This document shows, one piece after another, positions 57,173 to 64,000 of a stretch of 64,000 bases of DNA (the first letter of the stretch is position 1; the number at the start of each line of letters is the position of its first letter). Both the position numbers and the translations under genes were made by a program. The DNA comes from Oceaniovalibus sp. ACAM 378 (GTDB lineage Bacteria; Pseudomonadota; Alphaproteobacteria; Rhodobacterales; Rhodobacteraceae), in the NCBI RefSeq assembly GCF_008085915.1, contig NZ_VSJK01000022.1, positions 1 to 64,000 of the forward strand, written 5' to 3'. The notes under the pieces are model-generated. The model made no database searches, was not told where the DNA came from, and saw only the letters and a program-made list of their open reading frames with translations.

Positions 57173-58240
57173 ATGGCCCTGCCAGCCCGCCAACAGTTGA
57201 AATACTGGGGCATCGCCGCGGCGGTGTTTCTGTTCGTGCTCTGGTGGCTGGGCGATGTGATCCTGCCATTCATTCTGGGCGGCGCCATCGCTTATTGCCT
57301 CGATCCGCTGGCCGACAGGCTGCAACGGCTGGGCTTGTCGCGCGTGGCCGCGACATCGGTGATCACGGTCATTGCAATCCTGCTTTTCGTGGTGCTGGCG
57401 CTGCTGGTCATCCCGACGCTGATCAATCAGGCGGTCGGGCTGGTCGAATCGGCGCCCAAGATCGCCACCAACCTGCAAACATTCCTGACCGAACGCTTTC
57501 CCGATCTGATCGACGAGGGCTCGGTCCTGCGCAAATCGCTGGTAGGGATCGGCGAAACCGTGCGCGACCGGGGTGGACAGCTCTTGAACGGGTTGCTGGC
57601 CAGCGTCGGCGGGATCGTCAACGTGCTGGTTCTGTTTGTGATTGTGCCGGTCGTGGCGTTCTATCTGCTGCTTGACTGGGACAGGATGGTGGCAAAGGTC
57701 GATGCCATGGTGCCGCGCGAACACGTCGGTACCGTGCGCCGCATCGCCAATGACATCGACAGCACTTTGGCTGGTTTCATCCGGGGGCAAGGGACAGTCT
57801 GCCTGATCCTCGGAATCTATTACGCCGGGGCTTTGGCGCTGGTCGGGCTGAACTTTGGACTGGTCGTCGGGGCCATCGCCGGATTCCTGACCTTCATTCC
57901 CTATGTCGGCGCCCTTGTGGGTGGCGCGCTGGCGCTGGGGCTGGCGCTGTTTCAGTTCTGGGGCGATTGGTTGTGGATCGCCGTCGTCGCGGTGATCTTT
58001 TTTTCCGGGCAATTCGCCGAGGGCAATATCCTGACGCCAAAACTTGTAGGACAGTCGGTGGGCCTGCATCCCGTCTGGCTGATCTTTGCGCTGTCCGCCT
58101 TTGGCGCCGTGTTCGGCTTTGTCGGCCTGTTGGTCGCGGTGCCGGTGGCGGCATCCCTGGGCGTCGTTATCCGCTACGGTCTGTCGCAATATAGACAAAG
58201 CCTGCTGTACCGCGGTCAAGACAACAGCGACGAGCCCTGA
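57173..58240 (+). CDS. AI-2E family transporter (PerM-like)
   Basis: Membrane protein of 355 residues with eight or so hydrophobic segments: two near the N-terminus (FLFVLWWLGDVILPFILGGA), one at VITVIAILLFVVLALLVIPT, a soluble stretch, then VPVVAFYLLLDWDRM, LILGIYYAGALALVGLNFGL and the conserved FIPYVGALVGG and EGNILTPKLVGQSVGLHPVW. The family name comes from an autoinducer-2 exporter, but most members have other or unknown roles. hdaA begins two bases after its stop. Confidence 0.9.
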   Translation: MALPARQQLKYWGIAAAVFLFVLWWLGDVILPFILGGAIAYCLDPLADRLQRLGLSRVAATSVITVIAILLFVVLALLVIPTLINQAVGLVESAPKIATNLQTFLTERFPDLIDEGSVLRKSLVGIGETVRDRGGQLLNGLLASVGGIVNVLVLFVIVPVVAFYLLLDWDRMVAKVDAMVPREHVGTVRRIANDIDSTLAGFIRGQGTVCLILGIYYAGALALVGLNFGLVVGAIAGFLTFIPYVGALVGGALALGLALFQFWGDWLWIAVVAVIFFSGQFAEGNILTPKLVGQSVGLHPVWLIFALSAFGAVFGFVGLLVAVPVAASLGVVIRYGLSQYRQSLLYRGQDNSDEP

Positions 58241-58242
58241 TC

Positions 58243-58950
58243 GTGCCACGCCAACTGACATTTGATCTGCCCGCTGTGCCTGCACTGGGCCGCGAGGATT
58301 TCTTCGTCTCACCTGCCAACACCCTGGCGGTGACGGCGCTGGACGGCTGGCGTGACTGGCCGCTGGGCAAGATGGCGCTGACCGGTCCTGCGGGCGCGGG
58401 CAAGACGCATCTGGCCCATGTCTTTGCGGCCTCGGCCTCGGCCTCTGCCGGGTCGGAAACGGTGGCAACCATCGTTGCGGCGCGCGATCTGCCCGGTGCC
58501 GACATCCCCACACTCGCAACCGGCGCAGTGGTGGTCGAAGACGTGCCCGCCATCGCCGGTGACAGGAAGGCGGAAACCGCGCTGTTCCACCTGCACAATC
58601 TGGTGCTTGAAACCGGGGGCCGCCTTTTGGTGACCGGGCGCGCGGCCCCGGCCCGCTGGAACATCGCCCTCCCCGATCTGGCCAGCCGTCTGGCAGCGGC
58701 ATCTGTCGCCACCATTGACCCGCCCGACGACAACCTGCTGGCCGCGGTTCTGGCCAAACTGTTCGCCGACCGGCAACTGGCCGTCGACCCCGATGTGATC
58801 CGTTATCTCACCCGGCGAATGACCCGTAATTTCGCCGCCGCCCATGATATGGTCGCCCGCCTTGACGCGCTGTCACTGGAACACCATCGCCCGATCACCC
58901 GCCCACTGGCAGCACAGGTGCTGGACATCACGGACGATGACGGGCCATGA
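58243..58950 (+). CDS. hdaA: DnaA-related regulatory ATPase HdaA
   Basis: Regulatory inactivation of DnaA. The 235-residue protein starts at GTG and has the sliding-clamp-binding QLTFDLP at residues 4-10, then a DnaA-like AAA domain with Walker A GPAGAGKTHLAHVF at 48-61 and VVVEDVPAIAG as Walker B region. The C-terminal domain IV of DnaA is missing, as in Hda. HdaA stimulates ATP hydrolysis by DnaA at the replisome. Clustered with an AI-2E permease and ppk, a common alphaproteobacterial order. Confidence 0.92.
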   Translation: MPRQLTFDLPAVPALGREDFFVSPANTLAVTALDGWRDWPLGKMALTGPAGAGKTHLAHVFAASASASAGSETVATIVAARDLPGADIPTLATGAVVVEDVPAIAGDRKAETALFHLHNLVLETGGRLLVTGRAAPARWNIALPDLASRLAAASVATIDPPDDNLLAAVLAKLFADRQLAVDPDVIRYLTRRMTRNFAAAHDMVARLDALSLEHHRPITRPLAAQVLDITDDDGP

Positions 58951-58990
58951 TCGGCAGTGACCCGTCATATGATCGAGCCAGAACCCTGAT

Positions 58991-61165
58991 ATGAGCCTGA
59001 CCGATTTCCTCGCCTCTGATTTTCCGCCGCCCATCGCCTTGCCCGAGGTGGATCTGACGGGGCCGGGACGGTTCTTTAACCGCGAACTCAGCTGGCTTGC
59101 CTTCAACTGGCGCGTGCTGGAAGAGGCGGCAAATCCAAAGGTGCCGCTGCTGGAGCGGCTGCGCTTTTTGTCGATCAGCGCGACCAATCTGGATGAATTC
59201 TATACCGTGCGGGTGGCGGGTCTGCGCGAACTGGCACAGGCTGGCAATACGACACCCGCCGCCGATGGCCGCACCCCTGCCGAACAACTGGTCATGATTG
59301 ACATTGATGCGCGTGCCCTACTGGACCGCCAACAGGTGGTGTTGCAGGAACTGCGCGGCCAGCTCGAGCAAGAGGGCATCAGCATCCTGACCCGCGATCA
59401 GCTGGACGAGGACGATCTGGCCCATCTGGAAACCGTTTTTCTGACTCAGGTATTTCCGATCCTGTCGCCGCTGGCGATCGACCCGGCGCATCCTTTCCCG
59501 TTCATCCCCAACACCGGCTATTCCCTTGCGCTGCAGCTGGAGCGTCGCGCCGACAAGCGCAAGCTGCGGGCGCTTTTGCCGATTCCGGCCCAGATCGACC
59601 GTTTCATCCGCCTGCCGGCCCCCAGTGGCACCGCCCGGTTTCTACCGCTTGAAGAATTGCTGCTGCTGCATCTGACCAGCCTTTATCCCGGCTATGTCGA
59701 AAAGGGCTCCTGCGCCTTTCGCGTGCTGCGCGACAGCGATCTTGAGGTCGAGGATGAGGCCGAGGATCTGGTGCGCGAATTTGAAGTGGCGCTGAAACGT
59801 CGCCGGCGGGGCGAAGTGGTGCGCCTGACCATTTCAGCCGACGCACCCGCCGGACTGCGCCGTGTGATCATGAACGAACTGCCGGTCCGCGAGGATGAGG
59901 TGATCGAGCTTCCGGGGATGATCGGCATGGCCGACCTCAAACACTTGGTGCTGGACGAACGGCCCGACCTGCTGTGGCCATCCTTTACCCCGCGTGTGCC
60001 CGAACGGGTTCAGGATCACGACGGCGACATGTTTGCCGCGATCCGCCAAAAGGACATGCTGCTGCACCACCCCTATGAAACCTTCGACATGGTGATCCGG
60101 TTTCTGGCACAGGCCGCAAACGACCCCGATGTGGTGGCAATCAAGCAGACCCTGTACCGCACGTCGCGCGACAGCCCGATCGTTACGGCCCTTTGTGACG
60201 CCGCCGAACAGGGCAAATCCGTCACCGCGCTGGTCGAACTCAAAGCCCGGTTCGACGAAGCGGCAAACATTGCCCAGTCGCGGCGGCTGGAGCGCTCGGG
60301 CGCACATGTCGTCTATGGCTTCCTGAAATACAAAACCCACGCAAAGATCAGCACGGTGGTCCGCCGCGAGGGGGAACAGCTGGTGACCTACACACATTAT
60401 GGCACGGGCAATTATCACCCGATCACTGCGCGGATCTATACCGACCTGTCGTTCTTTACCTGCGATGCGGCGCTGGGGCGCGATGCGACACGGGTGTTCA
60501 ACTATCTCTCGGGCTATGCGGTGCCCGACAGGCTGGAAAACCTCGCCATCTCGCCGCTGACCTTGAAATCCTCGCTGATCAGGATGATCGGGAATGAAGC
60601 GGAAAATGCTCGGTCCGGCAAAAAGGCAGCGATCTGGGCCAAGATGAACGCCATCGTCGATTCCGACGTGATCGATGCGCTCTACGCCGCATCCCAGGCG
60701 GGGGTGAAGATCTCGCTGGTGATCCGCGGCATCTGCGGATTGCGCGCAGGGGTGCAGGGGTTGAGTGAGAACATCCGGGTCAAATCCATTGTCGGGCGGT
60801 TTCTGGAACATTCGCGGATCGTCTGTTTTGGCAATGGCCACGACCTGCCCAGCAAACGCGCCCGGGTGTTCATCTCGTCTGCCGACTGGATGGGCCGCAA
60901 TCTGGTGCGACGGGTGGAAACACTCGTCGAATGCACCAACCCAACGGTCAAGGCCCAGATCGTATCGCAGATCATGGCCGCCAACATGGCCGACACGGCC
61001 CAGAGCTGGCTTCTGGACGCCCACGGCGGAGCCGAACGGATGTTGCCCGAAGGCGACACCGTGCAGTTCAGCTGCCATCGTTTCTTCATGGAAAACCCGT
61101 CGCTTTCGGGCCGCGGTTCGGCGGGGGCATCCGATGTCCCGGCACTGACCCACTCCGAGGACTGA
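58991..61165 (+). CDS. ppk: Polyphosphate kinase Ppk1
   Basis: Reversibly polymerises ATP gamma-phosphate into polyphosphate. The 724-residue protein has FFNRELSWLAFNWRVLEEA (N-domain), HHPYETFDMVIRFLAQAAND, KQTLYRTSRDSPIVTALCDA, the phosphohistidine region LKYKTHAKISTVVRRE (His at about 450) and THYGTGNYHPITARIYTDLS. Full length. In many relatives ppx follows; here the next sequence is IS debris. Confidence 0.96.
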   Translation: MSLTDFLASDFPPPIALPEVDLTGPGRFFNRELSWLAFNWRVLEEAANPKVPLLERLRFLSISATNLDEFYTVRVAGLRELAQAGNTTPAADGRTPAEQLVMIDIDARALLDRQQVVLQELRGQLEQEGISILTRDQLDEDDLAHLETVFLTQVFPILSPLAIDPAHPFPFIPNTGYSLALQLERRADKRKLRALLPIPAQIDRFIRLPAPSGTARFLPLEELLLLHLTSLYPGYVEKGSCAFRVLRDSDLEVEDEAEDLVREFEVALKRRRRGEVVRLTISADAPAGLRRVIMNELPVREDEVIELPGMIGMADLKHLVLDERPDLLWPSFTPRVPERVQDHDGDMFAAIRQKDMLLHHPYETFDMVIRFLAQAANDPDVVAIKQTLYRTSRDSPIVTALCDAAEQGKSVTALVELKARFDEAANIAQSRRLERSGAHVVYGFLKYKTHAKISTVVRREGEQLVTYTHYGTGNYHPITARIYTDLSFFTCDAALGRDATRVFNYLSGYAVPDRLENLAISPLTLKSSLIRMIGNEAENARSGKKAAIWAKMNAIVDSDVIDALYAASQAGVKISLVIRGICGLRAGVQGLSENIRVKSIVGRFLEHSRIVCFGNGHDLPSKRARVFISSADWMGRNLVRRVETLVECTNPTVKAQIVSQIMAANMADTAQSWLLDAHGGAERMLPEGDTVQFSCHRFFMENPSLSGRGSAGASDVPALTHSED

Positions 61166-61224
61166 CCACGACGACAGTGTCAGATGAGCTTTCTTGCCGG
61201 CTGGGGTCGCGCTGCCTGACGTCA

Positions 61225-61655
61225 CCCTATGACAAAACCCAACCTCTTTCGCTATTTCAAGCTTCGCCCGAGATCATCTGCCGGGCCGTGATGATGTCTG
61301 TCCGGTTTCCATTGTCGCTGCGCAACGTCGAAGACCTTCTGCACGCGCGTGGCATCGGATTTTTTCATCACGGCCGACTTCTGGTGAAACCGCTTCAGCC
61401 CGATGTTTACCGCTGAAATCGGGAGCAGGAGGCCAGAGAAAACGCAGTCCGGGATCAATTGGCAGCGGCACCTGAACGATGGCACTGGGAGAAACAACGG
61501 CGAGCGACGCTGTCTTTGCCGTGCAGTTTACCATGAAGAGAAAGTTCTCGAAGGCTTCGTCACGAGGATATGGGATCGCAAGGCAGCCTTGAGAATGCCT
61601 GAAGAAAACCGTGACACGCCATGGCAGGGTTGCGGCACTTGTCACTGACAAGCTG
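61225..61655 (+). pseudogene. IS6-family transposase remnant, plus strand
   Basis: MTKPNLFRYFKLRPEIICRA then VRFPLSLRNVEDLLHARGI match the start of IS6-family transposases; frames shift near 61360 and 61440, with PMFTAEIG, INGER-like NNGERRCLCRAVYHEEKVLE and GFVTRIWDRKAALRM recognisable further on. Several indels and lost catalytic residues make it non-functional. It lies directly after ppk. Confidence 0.75.
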
Positions 61656-61689
61656 TGATCCTGCGGAGCGGCCAAGAAGGCGATCGGCA

Positions 61690-61786
61690 ATGCTGACCGA
61701 CAAGAAACCGGCCGTAGAGCATCACCGCCAAGCGAATGATTTCCGGGCTGGTCTTGAAAGAGCGAAAAGGGCTGCGTTTTTTCATC
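61690..61786 (-). pseudogene. Second IS6-family transposase remnant, minus strand
   Basis: From an ATG at 61786 the minus strand reads MKKRSPFRSFKTSPEIIRLA then VMLYGRFLVG, the N-terminus of another IS6-family transposase, and then diverges. It faces the plus-strand remnant, so two IS6 copies (or an inverted fragment) have collapsed here. 61787-61893 shows nothing further. Confidence 0.65.
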
Positions 61787-61893
61787 CGACTACGCTACGA
61801 AACCGCCCTGCCCGGCTCAAGCCGGTTTTCTCTGACGGAACCGTTGCGAGGCTGCAAAAATTGGATCAATGCCTGCCATCTTGCGCGAGACGT

Positions 61894-63018
61894 TTAAACG
61901 ACGCGGATTTCCTCGTTGTCGAAGGCTGTGGACAAAAGTTCGGGACCGTTTTCGGTGATCAGGAAAAGATCCTCCATGTGATAGCCGATCTTCCCTGGCC
62001 AGCGGACCCGCGTTTCCACGGTCGAGACCATTCCGGCCTCATAGGGGATGGTTTCATGGGGACCAATAATCGGACGTTCGTGGATCATCAGTCCTACACT
62101 GTGACCGTTGTGACCGAAGGGAAACGGCAGGTCGCGTTCAGCGTGAAGTCGCGCGCAGGCATGGAACACTTCCTGCCCGGTATTGCCCGGGCGCAGCATG
62201 TCGATCAATTCGTGCTGGATTTCGCGCAAACGGGTCCAGATCGAGCGATCTTGATCGTTAAGAGCGCCCAGCTTCGCGGTGCGCCCGATGTTGGAAAAAT
62301 AACCTTCGTAAAGCCCCCCGCAGTCGCTTTTCATGATGTCGCCCTGTTGAATGCGATAGCTGGACGCTTCAGCATGCAGGCCGGTGTTTTCGCCTGCCCC
62401 CATCACCATCGCCGCGACGCTGCCCGCACCGCTGGCCAGAATCCCATTGGCAAGACGACGCGACACGTCGCGTTCGGTCTGCCCTTCGCTGACGTTGGAC
62501 CAGGCCGCAAGAAGCGCATTGGCGGTGCCGTTATAGGCGCCCCGCAGCAGGTTCACCTCTGGGGGGGTCTTGAACATCCTGACACGCGCCAACAAGTCGT
62601 CGCATTCCGTGATCTTGGCATTCGGCAGAGCTGCACGCATTTCGTCACAATAACGCCCGGCAAGATACTCGCCCTCATAGCCAATTCGCCCCTTTTCCAG
62701 CCCCATTTCGGCCAGCACGCCCGCAACCATGGACACAGCCGAATCCTGAAATTCACGGTAAGTGCGCAGGTCGGTGATCCAGCTTGAACGACGAACCAAG
62801 GCCTCCCACACCTGACAGACCACCATTACGGGGTCTTTTTCTTTCGCCCAGACGATAAAGGTCAGCCGGTCGCGGATCTTGAGCTGGCTGGTGAATTGAA
62901 CGTCGGCCGCATAGCGCAGGTTCTCGGGGGATACGATGACGATGGCGTCCATGTCGCTGTTGTCGATGGCTGCGCGCATGCGGGACATGTCGCCCAAGGT
63001 GTCGTGTTCGGTCTTCAT
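61894..63018 (-). CDS. M24-family (creatinase/Xaa-Pro peptidase-like) hydrolase
   Basis: 374 residues with an N-terminal creatinase domain (DAIVIVSPENLRYAADVQFT) and a C-terminal pita-bread domain: MKSDCGGLYEGYFSNIGRTA, FPFGHNGHSVGLMIHERPII, TVETRVRWPG and HMEDLFLIT. Of the five usual metal ligands the first Asp, the His and both Glu are present, but the second Asp (normally in DITRT) is Asn here (SNIGRT), so a standard dimetal peptidase centre is doubtful. It ends a minus-strand operon one base after oppF-like gene, suggesting it processes an imported peptide or amide. Confidence 0.88.
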   Translation of the reverse strand: MKTEHDTLGDMSRMRAAIDNSDMDAIVIVSPENLRYAADVQFTSQLKIRDRLTFIVWAKEKDPVMVVCQVWEALVRRSSWITDLRTYREFQDSAVSMVAGVLAEMGLEKGRIGYEGEYLAGRYCDEMRAALPNAKITECDDLLARVRMFKTPPEVNLLRGAYNGTANALLAAWSNVSEGQTERDVSRRLANGILASGAGSVAAMVMGAGENTGLHAEASSYRIQQGDIMKSDCGGLYEGYFSNIGRTAKLGALNDQDRSIWTRLREIQHELIDMLRPGNTGQEVFHACARLHAERDLPFPFGHNGHSVGLMIHERPIIGPHETIPYEAGMVSTVETRVRWPGKIGYHMEDLFLITENGPELLSTAFDNEEIRVV

Positions 63019-63019
63019 C

Positions 63020-64000
63020 TCAGATCCTCGGTTTGGAGTTATCGGCGCGGAGAGCTTCCGCATGATGGCAGGCAACTGAATGGCCGGCGGCAAGATCGCG
63101 CAGCGCGGGGTCTTCGGTACGGCAGCGATCGGTCGCGAAGGGGCAACGGGGTGCAAAACGGCAGCCGCCAACAACGCTGGCCACATCAGGCAGATCGCCC
63201 GAGAGCGCCCGTTCAGGGCGCCGCTGATCCGGGCGTGACACCGGTATCGCGTCAAGCAACGCACGCGTGTAGGGGTGCGCAGGGCTGGCGAACAGCGCCG
63301 CTTTCGTGGCGACCTCGACGATCCGGCCCAGATACATCACGGCGACCCGGTCAGCGATGTGATGAACAATGCCCAGATCGTGGGAAATGAACAGATAGGT
63401 CAGGCCCAGATCCTGCTGAAGGTCCTGCATCAGGTTGATCACCTGGGCCTGCACCGAAACGTCCAGCGCCGAGACCGGTTCGTCGGCCACCACAAGATCA
63501 GGTCCAAGCGCCAGCGCCCGGGCGATACCGATCCTTTGCCGCTGGCCACCGGAAAATTCGTGAGGATAGCGGCTGGCATGCTGCGACCCTAGACCCACCG
63601 CTTCCAGCAGCGCGTCGGCTTTTTCCAATCGCTCGGCCTTGCCATAGCCGTTGATCTTCAGGGGTTCTGCGATCAGATCGCGCACTGTCATCCTGGGATT
63701 CAGCGATCCGAAGGGATCCTGAAATATCATCTGAAACCGTGAGCGCATCTGGCGCAACTGCGCAGGGTTCATCGCCGCGATATCAACGCCCTGATGCAGG
63801 ATCGCGCCGTCGGTCGGTGGCAGCAGGCCAAGGATAAGCCGCCCGGCAGTGGACTTGCCGCAACCGGACTCGCCCACCAGCGCCAAGGTTTCACCGGAAT
63901 GGATCGTCAGATCAATCCCGTCGACCGCGCGGATCTCGCTGACTTGTCTGCGCCGCACGATCCCTTTCGTTATTGGAAAATGCTTGGCGAGGTTCCGGAT
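63020..64000 (-). CDS. Peptide/oligopeptide ABC transporter ATPase (OppF-like), cut by window edge
   Basis: The frame is open to the right edge and continues family sequence there ([10 protein letters not shown]), so the true start lies outside. Walker [36 protein letters not shown], signature [17 protein letters not shown], Walker [14 protein letters not shown], and the C-terminal oligopeptide domain with the Cys motif [14 protein letters not shown] and GHSVACHH all identify an OppF/DppF-type ATPase. It sits one base upstream of the M24 hydrolase, so the two are one operon. Confidence 0.93.
   Translation of the reverse strand: MRNLAKHFPITKGIVRRRQVSEIRAVDGIDLTIHSGETLALVGESGCGKSTAGRLILGLLPPTDGAILHQGVDIAAMNPAQLRQMRSRFQMIFQDPFGSLNPRMTVRDLIAEPLKINGYGKAERLEKADALLEAVGLGSQHASRYPHEFSGGQRQRIGIARALALGPDLVVADEPVSALDVSVQAQVINLMQDLQQDLGLTYLFISHDLGIVHHIADRVAVMYLGRIVEVATKAALFASPAHPYTRALLDAIPVSRPDQRRPERALSGDLPDVASVVGGCRFAPRCPFATDRCRTEDPALRDLAAGHSVACHHAEALRADNSKPRI

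Noticed and set aside
57104-58702. 532-codon open frame on the minus strand opposite the AI-2E permease and hdaA
   Set aside because: Low-complexity Arg/Gln/His-rich translation, antisense to two well-supported genes.

Overview
The window looks like chromosomal DNA from an alphaproteobacterium of the Rhodobacteraceae (Roseobacter group). This is inferred from the GC-rich coding sequence, an adenosylcobalamin-dependent ribonucleotide reductase (nrdJ), an HdaA-type DnaA homologue next to ppk, a short prolyl-tRNA synthetase next to lolE/lolD, TRAP transporters and the gene content generally. I ran no database search; every name rests on recognised motifs and gene order.

Layout. 1-690 holds IS wreckage. 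691-5812 (minus) is a complete urease operon, ureD-ureA-small membrane protein-ureB-ureC-ureE-ureF-ureG, divergent from a complete urea ABC importer, urtABCDE (6181-12145, plus). The gap between them carries a sigma-54-like promoter, so the two operons form a urea uptake and hydrolysis module. 12433-12945 is a broken IS1182-type transposase. 13217-17423 (minus) holds a DMT permease and a tightly overlapping five-gene run (small ORF, SGNH hydrolase, lipoprotein, lipocalin, carnitine dehydrogenase/thioesterase). 17731-19631 is cobL-cobH. 19931-27337 holds housekeeping and metabolic genes plus tRNA-Gly(TCC) and tRNA-Tyr(GTA). 27516-36632 is a hexuronate catabolic locus: a GntR regulator divergent from uxuA, uxuB, an AGE-family isomerase, a TRAP transporter (PQM) and uxaC.

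36857-40655 is a graveyard of an amino-sugar locus. Stumps of a LacI regulator, a SIS-type isomerase, NagA, a sugar ABC permease, an AGE enzyme and a UgpC-type ATPase are fused, two of the junctions in frame, next to an intact nagB and a second nagA stump. 41625-42860 is a dead IS5-family element. 43101-46745 is nrdJ with its own terminator and a likely NrdR box. 47402-61165 carries an SDR, a PatB/MalY-like enzyme, lolD/lolE, an EEP-family protein, proS, an MFS permease, a cyclase, an AI-2E permease, hdaA and ppk. 61166-61890 is IS6-family wreckage where ppx would often lie. The window ends in an M24 hydrolase and an OppF-like ATPase that runs off the edge.

The most unusual signal is a family of six tiny (37 or 40 bp) double-hairpin elements. 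One sits in the IS1182 remnant and five in the IS5 transposase. They have constant ends, a hairpin stem that differs between copies yet still pairs, no target-site duplication, and a preference for inserting just before GATG-like sequence. No other copy was seen in the window. They look like a non-autonomous mobile hairpin element that has accumulated in transposase genes.
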